From positions 65,819 to 129,818 of the forward strand of contig NZ_FPJZ01000004.1 in assembly GCF_900119485.1 (NCBI RefSeq): a DNA stretch of 64,000 nt, read 5' to 3'. Of the stretch, positions 26,383 through 33,139 are shown piece after piece. Positions within the stretch are counted from its first letter, which is position 1, and each line of letters starts with the position of its first letter. Made by a program: the position numbers and the translations under genes. Source of the stretch: Thermoactinomyces sp. DSM 45891. GTDB lineage: Bacteria; Bacillota; Bacilli; Thermoactinomycetales; Thermoactinomycetaceae. Under the pieces are notes generated by a model that was not told where the DNA came from, searched no databases, and was given only the letters and a program-made list of their open reading frames with translations.

Positions 26383-26608
26383 CAAGAGTGAAGAAGAGAC
26401 TAGTACCCATTCATTTCAGCCTTAGAGAGACGGTGTCGTGGTGCAAACCGTCCTGAAATAGTGGGGAATCCACCTCGGAGCTACACACGATTAAGTGTGC
26501 TCGGTCTTTTGGCCGTTATCTCAATCAAGTGGATGTCGTATTTACGATGTCAATTAGGGTGGCAACGCGGAACCTTTCGTCCCTGGAACGACGAGAGGTT
26601 CTTTTTTA
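26383..26608 (+). promoter_or_regulatory. T-box riboswitch of serS
   Basis: The leader starts with GAGTGAAGAAGAGAC, contains stem I with AGAGAGACGG, has the T-box AGGGTGGCAACGCGG (26556-26570), and ends in a terminator stem (26571-26600) plus TTTTTT. In the stem I 3' strand, GGGGAATCCACC places TCC (26469-26471), a serine codon, where the specifier is expected. Uncharged tRNA-Ser should stabilise the antiterminator and raise serS expression. No tRNA-Ser with a GGA anticodon is in the window. Confidence 0.92.
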
Positions 26609-26629
26609 TGGAAAAAAGGAGGAAAAGCC

Positions 26630-27910
26630 ATGTTAGATTTAAAAGTACTACGGAATCAACCAGAACGGGTACGAGAAGGACTACAGAAACGTAACGCAGA
26701 CCTATCCGTTCTAGATGACTTTGCAAAGATTGACGATCGACGTCGAGAATTAATCACAATGACAGAACAATTAAAGAGTCAACGTAATCATGTTTCCCGG
26801 GAAATAGCGCAAAAGAAAAAAGCAAAGGAAGATGCAGACGATCTCGTACTAGAAATGAGAAAAGTAGGAGATCAGATTAAGCAATATGATGACGAAATTC
26901 GTCAACTAGACGAGGATTTAGCAGAAGTTCTCCTTTCCATTCCCAATATCCCTCATGAAAGCGTACCGATTGGCACATCGGAAGAAGAAAATGTAGTCCT
27001 TCATCATTGGGGAGAAGTGAAAACACTAGACTTTGAACCAAAGGCCCATTGGGATTTAGCACAAGAGTTAGATCTACTTGACTTTGAACGTGCGGCAAAA
27101 GTAACAGGCTCTCGCTTTGTTTTCTACAAAGGATTAGGAGCGAAACTAGAGCGAGCATTGATGAGTTTTATGCTCGATTTACACACCGAAGAGCATGGCT
27201 ATACGGAAATGATTCCGCCCTTTATCGTAAATGCCAATAGCCTGAAAGGAACAGGACAATTTCCTAAATTCAAAGAGGACGTATTTGCCTTAGCAGATAC
27301 CAATGACTACTATCTGATTCCAACTGCCGAGGTCCCTCTTACGAATTATCATGCAGATGAAATCCTAGCTGTGGAAGAGCTTCCGAAGTACTATGCCGCT
27401 TTTAGTGCGAACTTCCGCTCTGAAGCTGGATCTGCTGGTCGTGATACGAGGGGGCTTATTCGCCAACATCAATTTAATAAAATTGAGTTAGTGAAAATCG
27501 TGCATCCTGAAGAATCGTACACTGAGTTGGAGAAGCTTTTGGCAAACGCCGAGCGTGTATTACAGAAGCTAGAACTTCCATACCGTGTTGCAAGTCTATG
27601 TACAGGCGATACCGGATTTGCATCGGCAAAAACATACGACTTAGAAGTATGGATGCCAAGTGCCGGAACTTACCGCGAAATCTCGTCTTGCTCGAACTTC
27701 GAAGACTTTCAAGCGCGCCGAGCCAATCTTCGCTTCCGTCCCGATACCAAAGCAAAACCAGAATTTGTCCACACTTTAAATGGCTCTGGACTTGCCATCG
27801 GACGTACCACCGCGGCGATCATCGAAAACTTCCAGCAGGCAGATGGAGCCATCCGCATTCCAGAAGTCCTACGACCCTATTTAGGTAGTCGTGAATATAT
27901 CGGCAAATAA
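26630..27910 (+). CDS. serS: Seryl-tRNA synthetase
   Basis: Class II synthetase that charges tRNA-Ser. The 426-residue protein starts MLDLKVLRNQPERVREGL, has the long tRNA-binding coiled coil (about 30-100), motif 2 FRSEAGSAGRDTRGLIRQHQF and motif 3 GSGLAIGRTTAAIIEN. It is preceded by AAGGAGG and the T-box leader. A candidate Noc-binding site lies in the coiled-coil coding part (26792-26805). Confidence 0.97.
   Translation: MLDLKVLRNQPERVREGLQKRNADLSVLDDFAKIDDRRRELITMTEQLKSQRNHVSREIAQKKKAKEDADDLVLEMRKVGDQIKQYDDEIRQLDEDLAEVLLSIPNIPHESVPIGTSEEENVVLHHWGEVKTLDFEPKAHWDLAQELDLLDFERAAKVTGSRFVFYKGLGAKLERALMSFMLDLHTEEHGYTEMIPPFIVNANSLKGTGQFPKFKEDVFALADTNDYYLIPTAEVPLTNYHADEILAVEELPKYYAAFSANFRSEAGSAGRDTRGLIRQHQFNKIELVKIVHPEESYTELEKLLANAERVLQKLELPYRVASLCTGDTGFASAKTYDLEVWMPSAGTYREISSCSNFEDFQARRANLRFRPDTKAKPEFVHTLNGSGLAIGRTTAAIIENFQQADGAIRIPEVLRPYLGSREYIGK
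26792..26805. promoter_or_regulatory. Candidate Noc-binding site (NBS) in serS
   Basis: GTTTCCCGGGAAAT matches the B. subtilis NBS consensus ATTTCCCGGGAAAT at 13 of 14 positions. Noc is encoded in this window. The site is inside a coding region, where many known NBS lie. Confidence 0.6.
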
Positions 27911-27935
27911 ATGAAGAAAATATAGTTGAGATAGC

Positions 27936-27965
27936 TTGACAGTTTCTCATTGTATGCGATACAAT
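27936..27965 (+). promoter_or_regulatory. tRNA-Ser promoter
   Basis: TTGACA, 18 bp, TACAAT, ending 26 bp before the interrupted tRNA-Ser gene. It is probably the original promoter of that tRNA and is the only clear one upstream of the intact tRNA-Ser at 28202. Confidence 0.75.
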
Positions 27966-27991
27966 AGAAACGTTATTGCTAGACCAACTTT

Positions 27992-28033
27992 GGAGAGGTG
28001 GTCGAGTGGTTGAAGGCAGCGGTCTTGAAAACC
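27992..28033 (+). pseudogene. 5' half of an interrupted tRNA-Ser(UGA)
   Basis: GGAGAGGTGGTCGAGTGGTT begins a normal tRNA-Ser, with the anticodon stem strand GCGGT and loop CTTGAAA (anticodon TGA). After AACC the sequence leaves tRNA and continues as ACGGAACATT. The missing 48 nt, with the matching stem strand ACCGC, lie at 32433-32480. Joined, the halves give 90 nt, the same length as the intact copy at 28202. The gene was therefore split by insertion. Confidence 0.9.
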
Positions 28034-28135
28034 ACGGAACATTCGACATCTCCAAGAAATCGGATCTCTCAAACCCCGCTAGTACCAAAGGGTTTGGCGA
28101 TTTCCTTAAAATGAATATCTGCCGAAAATGGCAAA

Positions 28136-28169
28136 CTGCTAATGAAATTGCTAACGTTAGTCTGCTAAA
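28136..28169 (+). promoter_or_regulatory. Left-arm integrase binding repeats
   Basis: CTGCTAAT (28136), TTGCTAAC (28148) and CTGCTAAA (28162) in the same orientation. The same motif recurs at 32275-32316 near the other end. Confidence 0.6.
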
Positions 28170-28201
28170 GCGTTTTTCAAGCGTTTTAGTGGGCTTTATA
28201 C

Positions 28202-28291
28202 GGAGAGGTGGTCGAGCGGTTGAAGGCTCCAGTCTTGAAAACTGGCGATGTCGCAAGGCATCCGTGGGTTCGAATCCCACCCTCTCTGCCA
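28202..28291 (+). tRNA. tRNA-Ser (anticodon UGA), intact
   Basis: A 90-nt class II tRNA. The acceptor GGAGAGG pairs with CCTCTCT (one G-U), followed by GCCA, with CCA encoded. Anticodon stem CCAGT/ACTGG carries loop CTTGAAA, anticodon TGA (reads UCA). It has a long variable arm and T-loop GGTTCGAATCC. It lies just inside attL of the element. I see no promoter of its own; the tRNA promoter at 27936 is about 235 bp upstream. Its anticodon stem differs from the interrupted host gene. Confidence 0.97.
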
Positions 28292-28317
28292 AATGAATAA
28301 TCTAGCCGTTAGCTGGT

Positions 28318-28355
28318 AAAAAAGTGTAATCGAGTAAATCCGATTACACTTTTTT
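28318..28355 (+). terminator. Terminator after tRNA-Ser (repeat copy 1 of 3)
   Basis: AAGTGTAATCG / CGATTACACTT with an 8-nt loop and T-run. Nearly the same hairpin recurs at 29046-29084 and 32507-32544. Confidence 0.85.
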
Positions 28356-28407
28356 GGTGCATATTAACTAAATGAAGAAAAGTTGAGTGGAGAGGGGTAG
28401 ACAAGCC

Positions 28408-28575
28408 GTGTATGAGTATAGGGTGATCAAGGTACCTGCCATTGCGGACACAGAAGATTACGAGACAGTGATGAATCGTATGGCGGAAGATGATTGGCGT
28501 TTGACTCAGATGTGTAGTAAGCAAACATTGGGAAGCGATCAGATAATCATGCTAATTTTTGAGAGACAGAAATAG
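28408..28575 (+). CDS. Small DUF4177-like protein
   Basis: A 55-residue protein with the DUF4177 pattern: YEYRVIKVPA at the start, then DDWRLTQM, and LIFERQK at the end. The GTG at 28408 has GGAGAGGGG 10 nt upstream. Function is unknown. A second, decayed copy lies at 32587 after the 3' half of the host tRNA-Ser, so the element copy and the flank copy are paralogues of one ancestral tRNA-Ser neighbour. Confidence 0.7.
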   Translation: MYEYRVIKVPAIADTEDYETVMNRMAEDDWRLTQMCSKQTLGSDQIIMLIFERQK

Positions 28576-28682
28576 AGACTAATATAAAAATGAAAGAGAT
28601 GTTAAATAGATGAACTGCACCTCGTCAAGTAGCCGATCCAAATGCGCAGATATTGATTCTAATATTAAGGGAGGTGTGTGTA

Positions 28683-28970
28683 GTGGACCTAGTTGTTAAT
28701 ACACTTCTGCTAGCTTCTTTAGGTCCAACTATATACGCTATAATATTTTTTTCGAAGCAAAGAGATGAGAAAAGAGACAAGGTAATCAATTTATCATTTA
28801 GATCAGCGTATATACTTGTTGTTTTAGGTATCGTTATTATATTTATTATGACAAAGATGTTTGATATTAGTTATAGTCATTTTCGGGATTGTATACTTTC
28901 TTTACTCTCACTAGTAAATATATTTTTAGGTTTGAGGCTCTATTTGTTAAACTCTAGATTGAGTAAATAG
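28683..28970 (+). CDS. Small membrane protein, unknown
   Basis: A 95-residue protein with three predicted membrane segments (residues about 3-22, 38-58, 67-86) separated by charged loops (SKQRDEKRDK). GTG 28683 is chosen for GGGAGG upstream; the frame extends 30 bp further without signal. It is more AT-rich than the core genes and lies in the integrated element. No family recognised. Confidence 0.55.
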   Translation: MDLVVNTLLLASLGPTIYAIIFFSKQRDEKRDKVINLSFRSAYILVVLGIVIIFIMTKMFDISYSHFRDCILSLLSLVNIFLGLRLYLLNSRLSK

Positions 28971-29045
28971 ATTTATATAACTATTAGTATCAGTGTGGTT
29001 ATGTGATTGATTGTATATCAAGAAAGTTAGTTGGCTTATTGAATT

Positions 29046-29084
29046 AAAAAAGTGTAGTCGAGTAAATTCGATTACACTTTTTTT
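29046..29084. terminator. Terminator hairpin (repeat copy 2 of 3)
   Basis: AAGTGTAGTCG / CGATTACACTT with loop AGTAAATT and flanking A and T runs. It serves the convergent membrane-protein and SUKH genes. Confidence 0.8.
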
Positions 29085-29102
29085 GTGGTTATGAAACTCA
29101 AG

Positions 29103-29633
29103 TTAGTATGATTTATAAAACCTTTCTCCCGAATATAAGTCCCACTCCCAGAACTTAGATCCTTGTGCAACTACTAATCGATCCAGCCATAATTCAAATG
29201 TCATATTCATTTTTTGAGATTCATCAACAATAGCATTAGAAAGGTATAGGTAATCTTGTTGGTCTGGCTTAGTCGAATTTACAAAATAGTCTCCATCGAC
29301 AATAGATACAATAGGCCACCATTCAGTAGGTAAGTAATCATGGTAATTCTTTATTTCCTTCATTTTATCGAGGGAATGAATTTCGTAACCTCCGCCAAAC
29401 TCTGGAGTGAACATCGTAGCTCCATTCGAAATGAGGAGGAAATTTTTATAATCTGGAGGGAGACGGAAATACTCTGATTCAAAATCAGACAGTACATTTG
29501 GATGAACAGGTTCGTTAAACTTAAATGAAACACTCCACTTAGTGCCTCGTTCATTCACAATTTCTAGCTGGTTACTTTGAAGATTAGATTTTAAGCAACT
29601 TAATGTTTTGCTTACGAGATCTCCAACTTCCAT
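29103..29633 (-). CDS. SMI1/KNR4 (SUKH)-family immunity protein
   Basis: A 176-residue protein with the SUKH pattern: FESEYFRLPPDYKNFLLISNG, then GGGYEIHSLDKMKEI, and WWPIVSIVDGDYFVNS. SUKH proteins commonly neutralise nuclease toxins of polymorphic toxin systems. ATG 29633 is chosen because AGGTG stands 10 nt upstream. It lies 91 bp downstream of an HNH nuclease toxin remnant on the same strand, the usual toxin-then-immunity order, which supports the assignment. Confidence 0.8.
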   Translation of the reverse strand: MEVGDLVSKTLSCLKSNLQSNQLEIVNERGTKWSVSFKFNEPVHPNVLSDFESEYFRLPPDYKNFLLISNGATMFTPEFGGGYEIHSLDKMKEIKNYHDYLPTEWWPIVSIVDGDYFVNSTKPDQQDYLYLSNAIVDESQKMNMTFELWLDRLVVAQGSKFWEWDLYSGERFYKSY

Positions 29634-29724
29634 GGGAAACAAACACCTACTCGCTTTTATGTCTTTTTATGAAAAAAGAATACAGTAAAGCAAACAACTT
29701 GTAAACTCTACTGTATTCATGAAT

Positions 29725-29925
29725 TTATCTGTACCCGCTATTCCACCACGGAGTAACTCTCTGTTGATGAAAATCACGAGGCAAAGGTATTAAGTTGTCA
29801 AAGTCGTTTGTTCCGCCGTATTCTCTAGGAATAATGTGATGTATATCATAATCTGCCCAATTAAAGGAGTCATCTTTCTTTTTTGGATCACCGTATTTTC
29901 CAATATATTCGGCGATGTATTCACC
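29725..29925 (-). pseudogene. C-terminal HNH nuclease toxin domain, 5' part lost
   Basis: An open frame of about 66 codons without a start codon, entered directly after a TGA. It contains ADYDIHHIIPREYGGTNDF, then DNLIPLPRDFHQQRVTPWW, the HH...N...H arrangement of HNH endonuclease toxin tips. It ends with TAA at 29725, just upstream of a SUKH immunity gene. The N-terminal delivery part of the toxin is missing. It is either a decayed remnant or an unexpressed toxin tip. Confidence 0.8.
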
Positions 29926-29996
29926 TCATTTGATAAAACATATGTTTAAAAAAACGGATGGAGATTGTAAAGTCTCTCCATCCGGTAATCTTCTAT

Positions 29997-30389
29997 TTAC
30001 GGTGCCCAACTGTAATCGAAGAAACTAACCTCAGGGTTATTGTAAGCTGTTTCAAAATGCATCATAATCATTTGATTCCTATATGCTGAGCTGTGCAGAG
30101 CTGTAGTTGTATCCTGTACACATTGTTTTTGTGCAGATATATTGTTCTTATTATTATCATTAGTCATACAGAAGACACGACTAGTTGCATCCGTTACTCT
30201 TACAAGCTGAGTTTTAGGATCACCTCCACCGTGTCCTGCGGGGCGTGGAGTAGAATAATGGTCACCCTTACCATTCGCTCCAATCCATACATTCCCATTG
30301 GGGCCTTCGAACCACGTAGCAGAAGCTGCTCCCATAGAAGTAACTAACATTCCGGCGGCCACTAATGTTCCGACTACTTTCTTATTCAT
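29997..30389 (-). CDS. Small secreted protein, unknown
   Basis: A 130-residue protein with a clear signal peptide (MNKKVVGTLVAAGMLVTSMGAASA, cut before TWFEG). The mature part has a Gly/His-rich segment (PRPAGHGGGDPKT), two cysteines (VFCMT, KQCVQ) and an aromatic C-terminus SFFDYSWAP. AGGAGA precedes the ATG. It is transcribed toward the HNH remnant and SUKH gene. A bacteriocin-like or toxin-accessory role is possible, but no family is recognised. Confidence 0.65.
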   Translation of the reverse strand: MNKKVVGTLVAAGMLVTSMGAASATWFEGPNGNVWIGANGKGDHYSTPRPAGHGGGDPKTQLVRVTDATSRVFCMTNDNNKNNISAQKQCVQDTTTALHSSAYRNQMIMMHFETAYNNPEVSFFDYSWAP

Positions 30390-30456
30390 TATAAATCCAT
30401 CTCCTATGTAGTAATATACGTTGCGTTAGGAATTGTATAATAATATATATTAATAA

Positions 30457-31080
30457 TCAATATGTATTTTTACAGGTGTGTTGATTTGCATAAATATGGA
30501 ATTTAACATAATCATCTAAGAGGTTCTTCCCTAAGGAACTGATTAGCCATTCGGCTTGGAGTTGTCCAAGCCACAGCTTGCGCAAGAAAACGATTTTTGA
30601 AACAGCAGAAAAGGCAGGACGCGTCCCAGTATATAACCATTGAATTAGTGCATAGGCGATGAGGGCAGCGTATAGCTGGCCATATACAGCATTAGGAGTA
30701 GTTCCAAACAACCGCTTTACATTCAGATGTTGTTTCATCCAGCGAAAAAACAGCTCGACTTGCCATCGGGCACGATACATTCCAGCAATTGCCTCAGCGC
30801 CCACATCATATAGATTCGTAACCACTCGAATCTTATGTCCCTCCAGATCTTGAAAAGTAACTAACCGAAATGGATGGATCGTTCCATTCACTTCTTCGCC
30901 CAAACGTGCTATCCAGTCTTCTCTAACAAAGGATTCCTTTGTCGGAACAGAGCAGATACGTTCATCACGAGTAACGGCATTTTTCTTTAATCGGATGACA
31001 AAGAATTTGTTTTCTCGACGAAGGTCATCCATCCGATCATATTTGGCAATATCATCTCGAAGAAGCGGACCATTTAAGGC
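30457..31080 (-). mobile_element. IS4-family transposase fragment (C-terminal part)
   Basis: About 205 codons of the C-terminal half of a DDE transposase. YRARWQVELFFRWMKQ fits the IS4 signature Y-(2)-R-(3)-E-(6)-K. The frame has no N-terminal catalytic part; it begins within ...NGPLLRDDIAKYDRMDD next to an IS1182 fragment on the other strand. It is a remnant with no coding capacity for transposition. Confidence 0.85.
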
Positions 31081-31081
31081 A

Positions 31082-31329
31082 TACAGAATCGAACAAACAA
31101 ATCTATAAGCAAAGAAAAGAAATGATTGAACGAGTGTTTGCAGATATGAAAGAGAAGCATGGAATGCGCTGGACTACAGATGCAGGCGATGCTCGTTTTT
31201 GCTGCAATGAACTTGAAAAAACTCGCTACATGGCGATGGAGAAGCCATCGCCATAAACGATATTTAGAGCAATTCATACGAAAACCTCTCCTAAACTTGT
31301 TGTTCAGAAGAGGTTTGTCCGCAGTCTGA
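31082..31329 (+). mobile_element. IS1182-family transposase fragment (C-terminal, frameshifted)
   Basis: Translates as RKEMIERVFADMKEKHGMRW and, after a frameshift, as MLVFAAMNLKKLATWRWR and on to a stop at 31329. This is the C-terminal part of IS1182/ISBth-type transposases. It abuts the IS4 fragment, giving an insertion-upon-insertion scar. Confidence 0.85.
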
Positions 31330-31526
31330 AGCGTGAAACGCTTGACTTATATAGTCTTTATCTGTTACAAGTATCTTAGGCTTTCAAATGGGTGCTCCTC
31401 GTTTTTGTGGAATACGAATCTCATTTACGATTTTCTCAGCAAAGGCACTCAATTATTGGAAAAAACAATAGTTGGAGTGTTTTTTATTTATCTGAAAAAA
31501 AAACAGGCTATAAGAAGGTGTGTCGA

Positions 31527-32153
31527 ATGCTTCGAATTTTATCTGGGATTTTAGTCCTTGGAGGTCTAATTGTAGCAAGTTGGAGTGCTTATAATTGGTG
31601 GAGTGAGAGTGCTTCCCTTCCCTATGAACCTACTGTGGTTGAACAGATTGTGAAAAAAATAGATGATAAAACTATACAACCTACATTGAAACAAGGTATT
31701 ACATCAAGTAAGAAATTTACTAGAGGTGAAAGAATCGGGGCTTTGATGATCCCGAGTTTAGAAATAAGTCGACCTATTGTGCAAGGACAAGATGACCACT
31801 CACTTAAAAAGGGCATAGGAGCTTACATTGAGGATAATAATCCTATTACAAAAGACCACACTGTTAATCCAGGTGATACAGGACACGTTGTTTTAGCTGG
31901 ACATCGTGATACTCAACTAAAAGGAATAGGCAAGGTCAAAGTTGGCGACAAATTGGTTATTGATTTTGAAGCCCATTACTTTGTCTATCAAATACGAAAA
32001 GGTTGGAAAACTGATCCTGATGATCCTAATGTCATTGTTACTAAAGATAAGCCCACTCTCTCATTAATTACATGCTATCCATTTGATTATTTTGGTAGTG
32101 CTCCCTATAGGTATATATGGGAAGCGGAGCTAATTGCAATCACAAATAAATAG
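31527..32153 (+). CDS. Class D sortase
   Basis: Transpeptidase that links LPXTG-type proteins to the cell wall or to pili. The 208-residue product starts MLRILSGILVLGGLIVASW, an N-terminal membrane anchor. Catalytic residues are His126 in VLAGHRD, Cys183 in LSLITCYP, and Arg195 in APYRYI. ATG 31527 is supported by AAGAAGG; the frame is open upstream to 31392 but that part reads as non-coding flank of the IS scar. No LPXTG substrate is encoded nearby, so its target is unknown. It is cargo near the right end of the element. Confidence 0.88.
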   Translation: MLRILSGILVLGGLIVASWSAYNWWSESASLPYEPTVVEQIVKKIDDKTIQPTLKQGITSSKKFTRGERIGALMIPSLEISRPIVQGQDDHSLKKGIGAYIEDNNPITKDHTVNPGDTGHVVLAGHRDTQLKGIGKVKVGDKLVIDFEAHYFVYQIRKGWKTDPDDPNVIVTKDKPTLSLITCYPFDYFGSAPYRYIWEAELIAITNK

Positions 32154-32274
32154 AAGGAAGTTTGTTTTCATATGAGTTATAAATAGTTTTGTGAATATAA
32201 CGTAAAAGTTGATCACCTAGAATCGCCCCTTCTAGGCTTTGGCCTTGCATAATAATACAATTCGTTCTCTGGCT

Positions 32275-32316
32275 GTGCTAATGGTTGCTAACAAAACTAC
32301 TAATGACATTGCTAAC
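32275..32316 (+). promoter_or_regulatory. Right-arm integrase binding repeats
   Basis: GTGCTAAT (32275), TTGCTAAC (32285), CTACTAAT (32297) and TTGCTAAC (32309), same orientation as the left-arm set. The two perfect copies are 24 bp apart. The remaining 32154-32422 stretch holds no gene; a weak CCTAGAA/TTCTAGG hairpin at 32216-32238 may end the sortase transcript. Confidence 0.6.
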
Positions 32317-32422
32317 AAACCATAGACAATGGTGCTTATTGAGGTTAACCTATATTACATGAAACCGCGGTTTGTTTAGGACTATTACTCTCCATTACTT
32401 TGTATAAGGTAGATTCCGTGGA

Positions 32423-32480
32423 CTTGAAAACCGCCGACGTTGCAAGGCGTCCGTGGGTTCGAATCCCACCCTCTCTGCCA
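32423..32480 (+). pseudogene. 3' half of the interrupted tRNA-Ser(UGA)
   Basis: After the core CTTGAAAACC comes the stem strand completion GC, a variable arm, T-loop GGTTCGAATCCCACC, and acceptor CTCTCT-GCCA. Its anticodon stem strand ACCGC pairs with GCGGT at 28019-28023, not with the flanking CCGTGG. It completes the 5' half at 27992. Confidence 0.9.
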
Positions 32481-32506
32481 AATGAATAATCTAGCCGTTA
32501 GCTGGC

Positions 32507-32544
32507 AAAAAAGTGTAATCGGGTTCACTCGATTACACTTTTTT
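32507..32544 (+). terminator. Terminator of original tRNA-Ser (repeat copy 3 of 3)
   Basis: AAGTGTAATCG / CGATTACACTT with an 8-nt loop and T-run, the same as at 28318. Confidence 0.8.
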
Positions 32545-32586
32545 GATGTATATTAACAAATGATGTCAAGGAGAGGCGGATAAACC

Positions 32587-32731
32587 ATGTATGAATACAA
32601 AGTGATCAAGGTGCCTGCCAGTACTATCCAAAGGAATCACATGGAGGAAGATGGCTGGCATTTGAGTCTATGTAGTAATCAAGCGATGAGAATTGACGAT
32701 TATGTTAGTTTTTGAAAGACAAAATAATTGA
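32587..32731 (+). pseudogene. Decayed DUF4177-like gene (flank copy)
   Basis: Starts MYEYKVIKVPAS with GGAGAGG upstream, clearly related to the gene at 28408, but it lacks about 9 internal codons and is frameshifted near the end: the frame stops at 32715, while the other frame continues MLVFERQN to 32731. The homology begins in the tRNA and runs through the terminator, so the block is a segmental duplicate. Confidence 0.75.
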
Positions 32732-32902
32732 TTTATTGAAGTGAAAATGTGTGGTTAGATTCTCTGCTACATATCCAAGCGCATATTTTTATGGCTTATT
32801 TTTCAATTTGATTTTAAGGGACTCTATATAATAATCTTTTATTTAGTTCAAGTTACCATTAAGTATTCCTATTTGAGTATTATCGAATAAGGAGGTATAA
32901 AA

Positions 32903-33139
32903 ATGATTGATTATATATCTAAATCTGTTGATGATCTTGCCGTACGCCTCTTTTATCTAGAAACAAGTAAACAGTCTCGATCTAGGGATGAATGTACAAT
33001 GAATTGTGTATTTCCTACAACTATATGTCTAGATCTCCAATTTCAAGATAAAAAGAAGAATAGTTATAGTTATCTATCTATTCTATATACTTTTTGTAGT
33101 ATTACGATCCCTAGTATATCCATAGGAGGAATACGGTAA
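32903..33139 (+). CDS. Small protein coupled to a histidine kinase, unknown
   Basis: A 78-residue ORF with a strong ribosome site (AAGGAGG) and a stop codon that directly abuts the ATG of the next gene, so translation is probably coupled. It contains a Cys cluster (DECTMNCVFPTTICLDLQF) and a Ser/Ile-rich hydrophobic tail ending ITIPSISIGGIR. No family recognised. It may be a peptide-signal precursor sensed by the kinase, but this rests only on size and position. Confidence 0.5.
   Translation: MIDYISKSVDDLAVRLFYLETSKQSRSRDECTMNCVFPTTICLDLQFQDKKKNSYSYLSILYTFCSITIPSISIGGIR

Larger units (their letters stand above)
28024..32432. mobile_element. Cryptic integrated element in tRNA-Ser, 4.4 kb, att-flanked
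   Basis: Ten-bp direct repeats CTTGAAAACC mark attL (28024-28033) and attR (32423-32432). Outside them lie the two halves of one tRNA-Ser gene. Joining the inside flanks recreates an attP with inverted repeats TTCCGTGG and CCACGGAA around the core. Directly repeated arm-type motifs (YTGCTAAY) occur near both ends. These are hallmarks of tyrosine-recombinase integration. No integrase gene remains, so the element is a deleted or cis-mobilisable form. Cargo: an intact tRNA-Ser, a DUF4177-like gene, a membrane protein, SUKH immunity plus HNH toxin remnant, a secreted protein, two IS fragments and a sortase. Confidence 0.8.

Noticed and set aside
28024..28200. Complete second tRNA directly after the 5' half
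   Set aside because: The sequence after AACC does not supply the anticodon stem partner, T-arm or acceptor; the missing half is at 32433.
27976..28296. 106-codon ORF across the tRNA-Ser region
   Set aside because: It is a read-through of the tRNA halves and the element arm; no protein features.
31392..31526. 45-residue N-terminal extension of the sortase frame
   Set aside because: It lacks a start signal, and the true membrane anchor begins at the ATG 31527 behind AAGAAGG.
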